Positions 7,798 to 16,373 of a DNA stretch of 64,000 bases are shown one piece after another (the first letter of the stretch is position 1; each line of letters opens with the position of its first letter). Where the stretch lies: the NCBI RefSeq assembly GCF_036173125.1, contig NZ_CP108054.1, positions 868,001-932,000 on the forward strand, read 5' to 3'. The translations under genes and the position numbers were made by a program. Source of the DNA: Streptomyces sp. NBC_00286. GTDB lineage: Bacteria > Actinomycetota > Actinomycetes > Streptomycetales > Streptomycetaceae. The notes below the pieces were generated by a model, which had not been told where the DNA came from, did no database searches, and was given only the letters and a program-made list of their open reading frames with translations.

Positions 7798-9108
7798 ATG
7801 CCTGGTCGAGGACGCCCGGCTGTACTGCTCATGATCTTCACCCTGCTGCTGGCGGGCTGCTCCGCCTCCGGCGGCAGCGACACCGCCGAGAGCGGGCCGG
7901 TTCGCCTCAGTTTCTGGTCACCGCTGCGCGGCAGCCAGGAGATGGTGGACGAGTACAACCGCACCCACAGCAAGATCCAGGTCGACTTCGAGCAGGTTCC
8001 CTCGGGCGACCAGGGCGGCTGGGCCAAGCTCAGCAACGCCGCACGGGCCGGCAACGCCCCCGATGTCGCCACCATCGAGTACCCCCAGCTGCCCGGTTTC
8101 GCCATCGACGGCGTACCCCGCGACATCACCACGCTGCTGCCCGAGTCCGTACGCCGGCGGATCATGCCGCAGGCGATGGACCTCACCACCTTCGACGGGC
8201 GCACCTACGCCGTGCCGGTCGACATCGAGCCGATGGTCTTCCTGTACCGCAAGGACCTGTTCACCGAGCACAACATCCCCGTGCCCAAGACCTGGGCGGA
8301 GTTCGAGAGTTCGGCCCGCAAGCTCAAGGAGTCCCAGCCCCGTTCCCGTATCGCCAGCCTCTTCACCACCGGCGGCACGCTCTACATGGCCAGCTACGCC
8401 TGGCAGGCGGGCGCACGGTGGTACGACACCTCCGGCGACACGTGGCGTATCGCGATGGACGACGCCCCCACTCGCAAGGTCACCGCGTACTGGCAGCGCC
8501 TGCTGGACGACGACCTGGTGCGGGTCGAGCCCGCGTCCAGCCAGCAGTGGCGGGCGCATCTGCAGAGCGGCGAGACGGCGGGCTGGCTGGCCGGCGCCTG
8601 GGCGGCGGGCTCGATGATGGCCTCCACACCGGGCGGCAAGGGCAAATGGGCCATCGCTCCCCTGCCGCAATGGGACCTGAAGAAGCCGGTTCTCGGCACC
8701 CAGGGCGGCTCGACCTTCATGGTCACCAAGGACAGCAACCACCCCGAGGAAGCCCTGGAGTTCATCTCCTGGATGGTCACCAGCGCGGACGCGCTGCGCG
8801 CCAAGCTCTCCAGCGGGATCAGCAGCGCGTACCCGTCCGTGCCCGACCTGGTGCCGGTCGCCCGCAAGGAGATGGACACCAGCTACTTCTCGGGTCAGGA
8901 CATCTTCGGTCTCTTCGAGAAGGAAGCCGAGCTGATCGACCCCCGCTGGAAGTGGGGGCCGCGCATGGTGTCGACGATCAGCTCCGGCGACGACGGGCTC
9001 GCGCGCGCCGGAGCGGGCAGCGGCACCGTCCTGGACGCCCTCCGCGAAGCACAGAGCAAGACCCTGCCCGACCTGAAGAGCCTCGGCCTGTCGGTCACTA
9101 CCCACTGA
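7798..9108 (+). CDS. Extracellular sugar-binding lipoprotein of a CUT1 ABC importer
   Basis: Solute-binding protein family 1, about 436 residues, anchored outside the membrane by lipid. The ATG at 7798 gives a typical lipoprotein signal ending in the lipobox LLAGC; the in-frame TTG at 7735 would add an unlikely tail. The mature protein starts with the usual first strand VRLSFWSPL and has GNAPDVATIEYPQ, YAVPVDIEPMVFLYRKDLF, KTWAEFE, AWAAGSM and a GGSTFMVTKDS stretch typical of malto-/oligosaccharide binders. Two permease genes follow at 9-bp and overlapping spacing. No ATPase gene is present; in Streptomyces the shared ATPase MsiK often serves such importers. Ligand unknown, but the downstream DUF2264 gene suggests a uronide or oligosaccharide. 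Confidence 0.9.
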   Translation: MPGRGRPAVLLMIFTLLLAGCSASGGSDTAESGPVRLSFWSPLRGSQEMVDEYNRTHSKIQVDFEQVPSGDQGGWAKLSNAARAGNAPDVATIEYPQLPGFAIDGVPRDITTLLPESVRRRIMPQAMDLTTFDGRTYAVPVDIEPMVFLYRKDLFTEHNIPVPKTWAEFESSARKLKESQPRSRIASLFTTGGTLYMASYAWQAGARWYDTSGDTWRIAMDDAPTRKVTAYWQRLLDDDLVRVEPASSQQWRAHLQSGETAGWLAGAWAAGSMMASTPGGKGKWAIAPLPQWDLKKPVLGTQGGSTFMVTKDSNHPEEALEFISWMVTSADALRAKLSSGISSAYPSVPDLVPVARKEMDTSYFSGQDIFGLFEKEAELIDPRWKWGPRMVSTISSGDDGLARAGAGSGTVLDALREAQSKTLPDLKSLGLSVTTH

Positions 9109-9117
9109 GGTGCAGCC

Positions 9118-10095
9118 GTGAGCACAGTGATAACCCCAGGAAAGCGGGGCAAGCGGACCGGCACAGCACCGCCGGCCGCGAGCCCCGTGCACACCCGCCG
9201 CACCGGACGCCGGCAGCAGACGCTCGCCACCGTCGCACTGCTCGCCCCGTTCACGGCACTGCTCGTCGCCGTGTTCCTCGTCCCCGTCGGCTACGCCATC
9301 GGCCTCAGCTTCTTCTCCGAGGACCACGACGGCCTCGGGTTCGGCGGCGGGGAGACCGTCTTCACCGGACTGCGCAGCTATATCGCGGTGTTGAGCGACC
9401 CGAGCTTCCTCGCCGGGTTCGGCAGCGTCGCCCTCTACTGCGTGATCTTCGTCCCGGCCGTGGTCATCGGCGCCCTCGCGCTGGCCCTGCTGCTCGACTC
9501 GGGCCTGATCCGGCTGCGCCGCACCGCGCAGATGCTGCTCTACCTGCCGCACGCGGTGCCCGGCATCATCGCCGCCGTGATCTGGCTGTACCTCTACACC
9601 CCCGGCCTCAGCCCGGTCATCAAGCTGTTCGCCGAGGCCGACATCACGATCGACTTCCTGGGCCTGCACACCGTGCTGCCGTCGATCGTCAACATCGCGC
9701 TGTGGAGCGGCCTCGGCTACAACATGGTGATTTTCTACGCGGCGCTGCAGGCGGTCCCGCGCGAGGTGCTGGAGGCGGCCCGTATCGACGGTGCGGGCGG
9801 TGTGCGTACGGCGCTGCTGGTCAAGGTGCCCATCATCAGGAGCTCCGTTCTCATGGTGTGCATGTTCTCCCTGATCGCCGCGCTGCAGCTGTTCACCGAG
9901 CCGATGCTGATGAACCAGGCCACGCCGATGGTCAACTCCCGCTTCACGCTGAACATGTACATCTACGACGCGGCCTTCCGCCGCAACAACTACGGACTGG
10001 CCTCCGCGGCCTCCGTCATCCTCCTCATCGTCACCTGTGCCCTGTCGTACGCGGTGACGCGGTGGGCGGGCCGCAGGGAACGGAGCGCTCGATGA
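9118..10095 (+). CDS. Sugar ABC transporter permease (MalF/UgpA type)
   Basis: A 325-residue inner-membrane permease with a GTG start 9 bp after the binding-protein stop. A basic N-terminal tail precedes TM1 (LLAPFTALLVAVFLVPVGYAI). The cytoplasmic coupling loop EAARIDGAGGVRTALLVKVPII is the EAA motif that contacts the ATPase. Six TM segments are visible. It pairs with the next permease to form the channel. Confidence 0.9.
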   Translation: MSTVITPGKRGKRTGTAPPAASPVHTRRTGRRQQTLATVALLAPFTALLVAVFLVPVGYAIGLSFFSEDHDGLGFGGGETVFTGLRSYIAVLSDPSFLAGFGSVALYCVIFVPAVVIGALALALLLDSGLIRLRRTAQMLLYLPHAVPGIIAAVIWLYLYTPGLSPVIKLFAEADITIDFLGLHTVLPSIVNIALWSGLGYNMVIFYAALQAVPREVLEAARIDGAGGVRTALLVKVPIIRSSVLMVCMFSLIAALQLFTEPMLMNQATPMVNSRFTLNMYIYDAAFRRNNYGLASAASVILLIVTCALSYAVTRWAGRRERSAR

Positions 10096-10961
10096 CCACG
10101 ACCACCACCCCTGGCAGGATCGCCACGAGCAGACTCACGAGCCGCAGCGTCGCCAACGTCGTCGTCCTGATCGCCGCCCTCTACACTCTGCTGCCCGCCC
10201 TGTGGCTGCTCTTCGCCTCGACCAAGAACGCCGACGCACTGTTCGGCTCGGACATCTTCTCGCTCAGCGACTTCTCCATCGGCCAGAACCTCTCCGACCT
10301 GTTCGCCATGGACGGCGGCCTCTACGGCGAGTGGTACCTCAACAGCCTGCTGTACGCGGTCGTGGGCGCCCTCGTCGGCTCGCTGATCAGCGTCAGCGCC
10401 GGGTACGCCTTCGACAAGTACGAGTTCCGGCACAAGGAGAAGCTGTTCGGGCTCGTCCTGACCGGCGTCATGGTCCCGCAGACCGTACTGGCCCTCCCCC
10501 TCTACCTGGTGGCCTCCGGCATCGGCCTGGTCAACACCTTCTGGGCGGTGTTCATCCCGGTCCTGTTCAACCCTTTCGGCGTCTACCTCGCGCGCATCCT
10601 CAGCAGCGGCTACGTACCCAACGAGGTGCTGGAGGCCTCCCGCGTGGACGGCGCGGGCGAACTGCAGACGTACCTACGCGTCAGCCTGCGCATGCTCGGC
10701 CCCGGATTCGTCACCGTGTTCCTCTTCCAGCTGACCGCGATCTGGAACAACTTCTTCCTGCCCATGGTGATGCTCTCCGACCAGCACCTGTATCCGCTCA
10801 GCCTCGGGCTCTACACCTGGAACAGCTCCGCCACCGTCTCCCCCGAGTACTACCCGCTCGTCGTCATCGGCTCGCTGCTCGCCGTCGTCCCGCTGATCGT
10901 CACGTTCGTCGCGCTGCAGCGTTACTGGAAGTCCGGACTGACCGCGGGAAGCGTCAAGTGA
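10092..10961 (+). CDS. Sugar ABC transporter permease (MalG/UgpE type)
   Basis: The ATG at 10092 overlaps the stop of the first permease (ATGA). The 289-residue product has six predicted TM helices, the MalG-type QTVLALPLYLVASGIGLVNT loop and the EAA motif EASRVDGAGELQTYLRVSLRML. It is the second channel subunit of the importer. Confidence 0.9.
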   Translation: MTTTTTPGRIATSRLTSRSVANVVVLIAALYTLLPALWLLFASTKNADALFGSDIFSLSDFSIGQNLSDLFAMDGGLYGEWYLNSLLYAVVGALVGSLISVSAGYAFDKYEFRHKEKLFGLVLTGVMVPQTVLALPLYLVASGIGLVNTFWAVFIPVLFNPFGVYLARILSSGYVPNEVLEASRVDGAGELQTYLRVSLRMLGPGFVTVFLFQLTAIWNNFFLPMVMLSDQHLYPLSLGLYTWNSSATVSPEYYPLVVIGSLLAVVPLIVTFVALQRYWKSGLTAGSVK

Positions 10962-12025
10962 CCAGCAGGGAGCGCCAGTTGCACCGTACGGAAACCCAAG
11001 TCACCGACCCGGCCCCCCGGCCCCGACCGCGCGCCGTACTGGCCATGGCGAAGAAGACCGCGGAACAGGTCCTCGACACCGATGTACGAACCCGCCTCGC
11101 CGCCCTCACCGACATCGACCCGCACCTCGTCCTGGACGACCTCACCACGCCCACCGCGCACCGCGCGCTCGCCGACGCGGAGTTGCTCATCACGGGCTGG
11201 GGCTGCCCGCCCCTGGACGCGGCGGCCCTGGACGCCGCGCCCCGGCTGCGCGCGGTCGTGCACACCGCAGGGACCGTACGCCACCACATCACCCCCGCCT
11301 GCTGGGACCGCGGCCTCGCGGTGTCATCGGCCGCCGCGGCCAACGCCGTGCCGGTCGCCGAGTACACCCTCGCCATGATCCTGCTCGCCAACAAGCGGGT
11401 CCTGGACACCGCTCGCGTCTACCGCACCGAACGCCGCCGCATCGACTGGAACGAACGCCATCCCGACGCGGGCAACTACCGCAAAACCGTGGGCATCCTG
11501 AGCGCCTCGATCATCGGACGCCGCGTCATCGACCTGCTCCGCCCGCACGACCTGACGGTGCTGCTCCACGACCCCTACGTCACGCCCACCGAGGCGCGTG
11601 CGCTCGGGGCGCAGCCGGTCGCGCTTCCGGAGCTGTTCGAGCAGAGTGACGTCGTCAGTGTGCATACGCCGCTGCTGCCCGAGACCCGCGGCATGGTCGG
11701 CCGCGATCTGCTGGCGCGGCTGCGCACGGGCGGCACGTTGATCAACACCGCCCGCGGCGCCGTCGTCGACCAGACCGCGCTCACCCGCGAGGTGGTGTCC
11801 GGGCGACTGAACGCGATCCTGGACGTCACCGAGCCGGAGGTGCTGCCCGCCGACTCACCGCTGTTCGACTGCCCCAACGTCCTGGTCACCCCGCACATCG
11901 CCGGTTCGAAGGGCGGCGAACTGCGCCGCCTCGCCGATCTGGCGCTGGCCGAGGTCGAGTCGTACGCCCTCGGCCGCCCGTTCGCCCACCCCGTACGGCC
12001 CGAACATCTGGCCCGGCTCGCCTGA
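10958..12025 (+). CDS. D-2-hydroxyacid dehydrogenase family protein with atypical Rossmann loop
   Basis: A GTG start at 10958 overlaps the permease stop, giving about 355 residues. The fold of the NAD-dependent D-2-hydroxyacid dehydrogenases is clear: an N-terminal catalytic half with VVHTAGTVRHH, NAVPVAEYTLAMIL, then the cofactor domain with SVHTPLLPETRGMVG, GGTLINTARGAVVD (catalytic Arg), a glutamate in VTEPEVLPADSPLF, and the active-site His in TPHIAGS. The glycine-rich loop reads GILSASIIGRR, whereas most members have GxGxxG, so two glycines are serines. In this operon it may reduce or oxidise a ketoacid or sugar acid released from the imported substrate. The substrate is unknown. Confidence 0.8.
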   Translation: MTSRERQLHRTETQVTDPAPRPRPRAVLAMAKKTAEQVLDTDVRTRLAALTDIDPHLVLDDLTTPTAHRALADAELLITGWGCPPLDAAALDAAPRLRAVVHTAGTVRHHITPACWDRGLAVSSAAAANAVPVAEYTLAMILLANKRVLDTARVYRTERRRIDWNERHPDAGNYRKTVGILSASIIGRRVIDLLRPHDLTVLLHDPYVTPTEARALGAQPVALPELFEQSDVVSVHTPLLPETRGMVGRDLLARLRTGGTLINTARGAVVDQTALTREVVSGRLNAILDVTEPEVLPADSPLFDCPNVLVTPHIAGSKGGELRRLADLALAEVESYALGRPFAHPVRPEHLARLA

Positions 12026-12068
12026 GCGCGCCTGCCGGAGCCGGAAACGAACAGGAGACGTGGCTGGA

Positions 12069-14018
12069 GTGTCAGAACATCCGCTGCCCGCCGAAGACCG
12101 CACCCTGAGCCCCTACACCGGCTACACCCGCGCCCACTGGGAGGCCACCGCCGACCGGCTGCTCGCGGCCGTCCTCCGCTACGCCACCCCCGGCCAGGCC
12201 CTGATCGACCTGCCGGGCCCGCCCTCGAAGTCGGGGGTGCGCTCGGACGGGCTGGAAGGTTTCGCCCGTACGTTCCTGCTGGCGGCGTTCCGTACCGCCG
12301 GAGCGTCCGGCAAGGATCCGCACGGCTTCCTGGAGCGCTACACGGCCGGGCTCGCGCGCGGCACCCGCACCCCCGGCCGCGGCGACTTGGAGTCCTGGCC
12401 GGTGATCGGCCACCACAACATCCAGGGCCAGCCCATGGTGGAGTCCGCCTCCGTGGCGCTGGCCCTGAGGCTCACCGCGCCGTGGACCTGGGACACGCTG
12501 CCCGCCAACGACCAGGACCGCGTGGAGGAGTGGCTGCGCGGAGCGCTGCGGCACACGCCCGCTCCCAACAACTGGTATCTGTTTCCGCTGACCGTCGCGG
12601 GCTTCCTGGAGTCCGCCGGGCGGGGCGACGCCGAGACGCGCGGCGCGATCGAGCGCGGGCTCGGTCTGCTGGACGGCTGGTACCAGGGGCAGGGCTGGTA
12701 CTCCGACGGCGACGGCCGGGCCTTCGACCACTACAACGGCTGGGCCCTGCACATGTACCCGCTGCTCCACGCCCACCTCGCCGGCGACGGGGCGCTGCTC
12801 GACCAACTCGGCCCGCGGCTACGGGAGTTCCTCGAGGGCTTCGCCCTGCTCTTCGACGCGAACGGCGCGCCCATCCACCACGGCCGCTCCCTGACGTACC
12901 GCTTCGCGGCAGTCGCCGCCGTGGCCCTCGGCGCCCTCACCGGCGCGACGCCACTGGCCCCCGGCGTCAGCCGCCGCATCCTCAGCGGGGCGCTGCGCCA
13001 CTTCCTCGACCGCGGCGCCCTCACCGACGACGGCATCCTGAGCCTCGGCTGGTACGGGCCGCACGAGGCCACGCTCCAGCGCTACTCGGGGCCGGGCTCC
13101 CCGTACTGGGCGTCCAAAGGCTTCCTGGGACTGCTCCTCCCGCCCGAGGACCCGGTGTGGACGGCCACCGAGGAGAAGGCCCCCTCCGAGGGCCCCGACC
13201 GCGCGCTCGCCCTGCCCTCCCCCGGGCTGCTCATCCAGACCACGGCCCGGGACGGTCTCGTACGCCTGCACAACCACGGCAGCTACAAGCTCCTCTCGGC
13301 GGAGCCGGAGCGGGCCCCCGGCAACCCGCTCTACGCGCGCCTGGCGTACTCCACCCGCACCGGCCCGACCAGCGCCGCCAACACCCCCGACAACCACATC
13401 GCACTGGCAGTCCGCGGCACCCGCAGCGCCCGTATCCGCATCAACCCCCTTGCCGCAGGCCCCAATTGGCTCGCCTCCTGGCACCGGCCGGTCTTTCCCG
13501 AGGACGGCCCTGTCCTGCCCTCGATCCGGATCGAGAGCCTGACGCTCGTACGCGGCAGCCTCGAGCTACGCGTCCACCGCACCGTCGGCGTACCGGCCGG
13601 GACACCGATCCACCACAGCGGCTGGGCCGTCGCCCTGTCCCCGGAGGCCGCCGCCGAAGCAGAGACCCAACAGACCGCGGAGCTACGTCTCGCCGGTCCG
13701 GAGGTGACCAGTCAACTGCTCGGCCTGCACGGCTGGCAGACGCAGCGCACGGTCCGCGCCCCCCAGGGCACGGCGTACGGCCCCTGGGCCCTGGTGCCCG
13801 AACTCACCGGAACGGTCGGCGAGGACTCGGCCTCGACGGTGTTCGTCGCGCTGGCCTCCCTCACGGGCGAAGGCGCCGCGGTCCCACTCGCCGGTCAGGC
13901 CACCGCTGAGGTGAACGGCCTGACCGTCACGGTGCGTTGGGCCGACGGGACTCGCACGGTCGTGGACTTCGGCGACGGCGAGCTCACACTCCCTACGGTC
14001 ACCGAGGTTCCGACGTGA
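12069..14018 (+). CDS. DUF2264 family protein, probable glycoside hydrolase
   Basis: A 649-residue cytoplasmic protein starting at GTG 12069, about 9 nt after AGGAG; the GTG at 12060 is too close to that site. DUF2264 hallmarks are visible: YTRAHWEATADRLL at the start, WPVIGHHNIQGQPMVESASVALAL, NNWYLFPLTVAGFLES, a GWYSDGDGRAFDHYNGWALHMYPLL stretch, FRAFLLF-like helices and a C-terminal beta-rich half. From memory, DUF2264 overlaps CAZy family GH154, which includes beta-glucuronidases; this should be verified. No signal peptide is seen, consistent with cleavage after import. It would process the sugar brought in by the preceding transporter. Confidence 0.75.
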   Translation: MSEHPLPAEDRTLSPYTGYTRAHWEATADRLLAAVLRYATPGQALIDLPGPPSKSGVRSDGLEGFARTFLLAAFRTAGASGKDPHGFLERYTAGLARGTRTPGRGDLESWPVIGHHNIQGQPMVESASVALALRLTAPWTWDTLPANDQDRVEEWLRGALRHTPAPNNWYLFPLTVAGFLESAGRGDAETRGAIERGLGLLDGWYQGQGWYSDGDGRAFDHYNGWALHMYPLLHAHLAGDGALLDQLGPRLREFLEGFALLFDANGAPIHHGRSLTYRFAAVAAVALGALTGATPLAPGVSRRILSGALRHFLDRGALTDDGILSLGWYGPHEATLQRYSGPGSPYWASKGFLGLLLPPEDPVWTATEEKAPSEGPDRALALPSPGLLIQTTARDGLVRLHNHGSYKLLSAEPERAPGNPLYARLAYSTRTGPTSAANTPDNHIALAVRGTRSARIRINPLAAGPNWLASWHRPVFPEDGPVLPSIRIESLTLVRGSLELRVHRTVGVPAGTPIHHSGWAVALSPEAAAEAETQQTAELRLAGPEVTSQLLGLHGWQTQRTVRAPQGTAYGPWALVPELTGTVGEDSASTVFVALASLTGEGAAVPLAGQATAEVNGLTVTVRWADGTRTVVDFGDGELTLPTVTEVPT

Positions 14019-14231
14019 CGCCATGCCGCGCAGGCCCCGGCGGCGGCTCGGTACGAGGCAGGGTCCGGCGGAATCACCCGGCAGGTGCGGGCCAAGGTGC
14101 GCGCCCTGCTACTGCTGGATCTGGCCCGCCACGCGGGACGTGACGTCCGCGGCAATCCGACGACAAGATCCAAATTCTCTGCGCGTTCCGGCAAGGTGAG
14201 CGCCCGAGGCCGCACGAGGCATGATCAGTGG

Positions 14232-14762
14232 ATGCGCGGTGTGGAAGACCAGTCGGGTGGGGGGAACGTGGAAGAGCCAACGGAGATCTCGTCGCCGAAG
14301 GAGGCCGCGGACAATGCGCTGGTGCTGGCGTTCGGGCGGTTGCAGGGGGCGGCGAACCGGCTGGAGTACATCCTCGGACGGTCGCTGGAGGTGGAGTGCG
14401 GCATCAGTCATCTGATGTTCGAGGTGCTGCTCATCCTCGGGCGGGCGGGCGATCCCGGGCTGTCGATGCGGGCCATAGCCCAGGAGCAGGTGCTGACCAC
14501 AGGCGGGGCGACGCGTCTGGTGGACCGGATGGAGGCGGCCGGGCTGGTGGAGCGCGCCGAGGATCCCGGTGACAGGCGCGGGCGGCTGGTACGGCTGACC
14601 CCGCTGGGGGAAGAGACCACCGTACGGGCGTCCCAGGTGCACGTGGAGAACATCCGGCGCTACTTCCTGGCGCCGCTGCCGCCCCAGGACCGGGAGCGGT
14701 TCGCCGAGAACCTGCGGATCCTGAGCCACTCCGCACGGGACGAGTTGCCCCGCCTGCCGTGA
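14232..14762 (+). CDS. MarR family transcriptional regulator
   Basis: Winged-helix regulator of about 165-176 residues with the MarR core: LMFEVLLILGRAGDPGLSMRAIAQEQVLTTGGATRLVDRMEAAGLVERAEDPGDRRGRLVRLTPLGEE. The wing (DRRGR) and recognition helix are intact. The start is uncertain: ATG 14232 is given, but GTG 14268 has the better G-rich ribosome site. Downstream lie a small palindrome and a decayed transport/oxidase scar, so its original target may be lost. Confidence 0.85.
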   Translation: MRGVEDQSGGGNVEEPTEISSPKEAADNALVLAFGRLQGAANRLEYILGRSLEVECGISHLMFEVLLILGRAGDPGLSMRAIAQEQVLTTGGATRLVDRMEAAGLVERAEDPGDRRGRLVRLTPLGEETTVRASQVHVENIRRYFLAPLPPQDRERFAENLRILSHSARDELPRLP

Positions 14763-14874
14763 GCGGCCCCTCGGGCTGCGGCCGTGCGGGCTGCGGCCAT
14801 GCGGCTTCACTGATGCACTGCTGCCCTGACAGCGGGGCCGAGGTGTGGCGGGCGTCATCCAGGTAGAGAAATAT

Positions 14875-14886
14875 CTGACGAGTCAG
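14875..14886. promoter_or_regulatory. Short palindrome, possible regulator-binding site
   Basis: CTGACGAGTCAG has 5-bp arms around GA in a locally AT-rich stretch (AATATCTGACGAGTCAGTTACTG), between the MarR gene and the truncated transport gene. It may be a surviving operator. Confidence 0.35.
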
Positions 14887-15270
14887 TTACTGTCTCCTCG
14901 GCCAAGGGGTCCATCGCCGAGTATCTGCTCGCGCATGTGCTGGAGCAGGCGGGGCTGAGCTACGACGACGTCAAGGTGCAGTACCTGCTGCCGACCGACG
15001 CCCAGGCCGCGTTCACCTCCGGGAAGATCGAGGCCTGGGCCACGTTCGGGGGCTACAAGGCGGTCGCCGAGCTGCAGGGCGGCCGGCTCCTCGTCAACGG
15101 TGCCGACGGGCGCGTGAGCGGTTACGGGTTCATCGGCGCCTCCGAGAAGGCACTCGCCGACAAGGACAAGAAGGCCGCCGTCGCGGACTACCTGCGCCGT
15201 CTGGACAAGGCACTGGCCTGGTCGCGGAAGAACCCGGACGACTACGCCAAGGCCATCCAGCAGAACAACG
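14883..15270 (+). pseudogene. Truncated SsuA-like (sulfonate/nitrate/taurine) substrate-binding protein
   Basis: The open frame carries VSSAKGSIAEYLLAHVLEQAGLSYDDVKV, PTDAQAAFTSGKIEAWATFGGY and GYGFIGASEKALADKDKKAAVADYLRR, the middle of an aliphatic-sulfonate-type periplasmic binding protein. The signal peptide and first lobe (about 120 residues) are absent and no start codon or ribosome site fits. At about 15270 the frame passes without interruption into a FAD-linked oxidase. It is a fragment created by deletion, not a working transporter component. Confidence 0.8.
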
Positions 15271-16295
15271 GTCGCTCCGGCAGCCACCCTGACGGCGTGC
15301 CCCTCGCCGTCGTACACGCGGCCAACGCCGACCACGTACGGACGACTCTGCGGCATGCGCACGCACTGCGGGTGCCGGTGGTACCAGGCGGGGCCGGGAC
15401 CGGGCTCTCCGGTGGGGCGACCGCCGGAGTGGGCACCCTCGTGCTCGACCTGTCGCGGATGAACCGCATCCTCGACCTCGACCCGCACGACCAGATCGCC
15501 GTTGTCGAACCGGGCGTCACCACCGCCGAACTGGACCGCGTGGCAGGCGAGTTCGGACTGCGGTACGCACCCGATCCGGCCAGCGCGGCGATCTCCACCG
15601 TGGGCGGGAACATCGCGACCAACGCGGGCGGACTGCGCTGCGCCAAGTACGGGGTGACCCGGGACGCCGTTCGGGGCCTCGACGCGGTGCTCGCCGACGG
15701 CACGCCGGTCCGTACGGGCAGGCACACCGTCAAAGGGGTCACCGGTTACGACCTCACGGCCCTGCTCACCGGCTCCGAGGGCACCCTCGCCGTGATCACC
15801 GCAGCGACGGTGCGGCTGCGCCCGGTCCCGGAGGCGACGGCCACCGTCGCCGCGTACTTCGACAGCTTCGCCGAGGGCGCCGAGGCCGTGGCGGCGCTCA
15901 CCGCCGCCCGGCTTGAGCCCTCGATGGCCGAGCTGCTGGACGGCCCGGTGCTGGAAGCCGTGGACGAGGCGCAGGGCACGGACCTGCGTTCGCGCGGTGG
16001 TGCGTTGCTGCTCCTGCAGTGCGACGGGCGGTCCGCGGCGGCCGAGGCGGAGGCGGAGCTGGCGGTACGGCTGCTACGGGACCGCGCGGCGTCGGTCGAG
16101 ACGACCTCCGACCCGGTGGAGGCGGAACGACTGCTCACAGATCGCAGGCTCGCTCTGCCTTCCCTGGAGCGGTTGGGCCGCGTGCTGATCGAGGACATCG
16201 CCGTCCCCAGGACCCAACCGGCCGCCGCCGTACGGGAGATCACGGCTATCGCCGAACGCCACGACGTACGGATCCGCCGCGCTCGGCGACCGTGA
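15271..16295 (+). pseudogene. FAD-linked oxidase (GlcD/lactate dehydrogenase type), both ends missing
   Basis: From HPDGVPLAVV onward the frame matches FAD-linked oxidases: VPVVPGGAGTGLSGGA (FAD pyrophosphate loop), ISTVGGNIATNAGG, KYGVTRDAVRGLDAVLADG, GYDLTALLTGSEGTLAVIT and IEDIAVPRTQ. The first 40-50 residues are replaced by the binding-protein fragment. The C-terminus stops soon after AERHDVRI, before the usual region with the second His-rich motif (about 90 residues lost). The FAD domain may fold but the enzyme is unlikely to work. Confidence 0.8.
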
Positions 16296-16373
16296 GCTGC
16301 TTGGAGTGGTGGCGTGACCGCCCCGGGCCGGGCTTGGAGCCACCCCGCGCAGGATGGCCCCGGGGGGCTCCTG

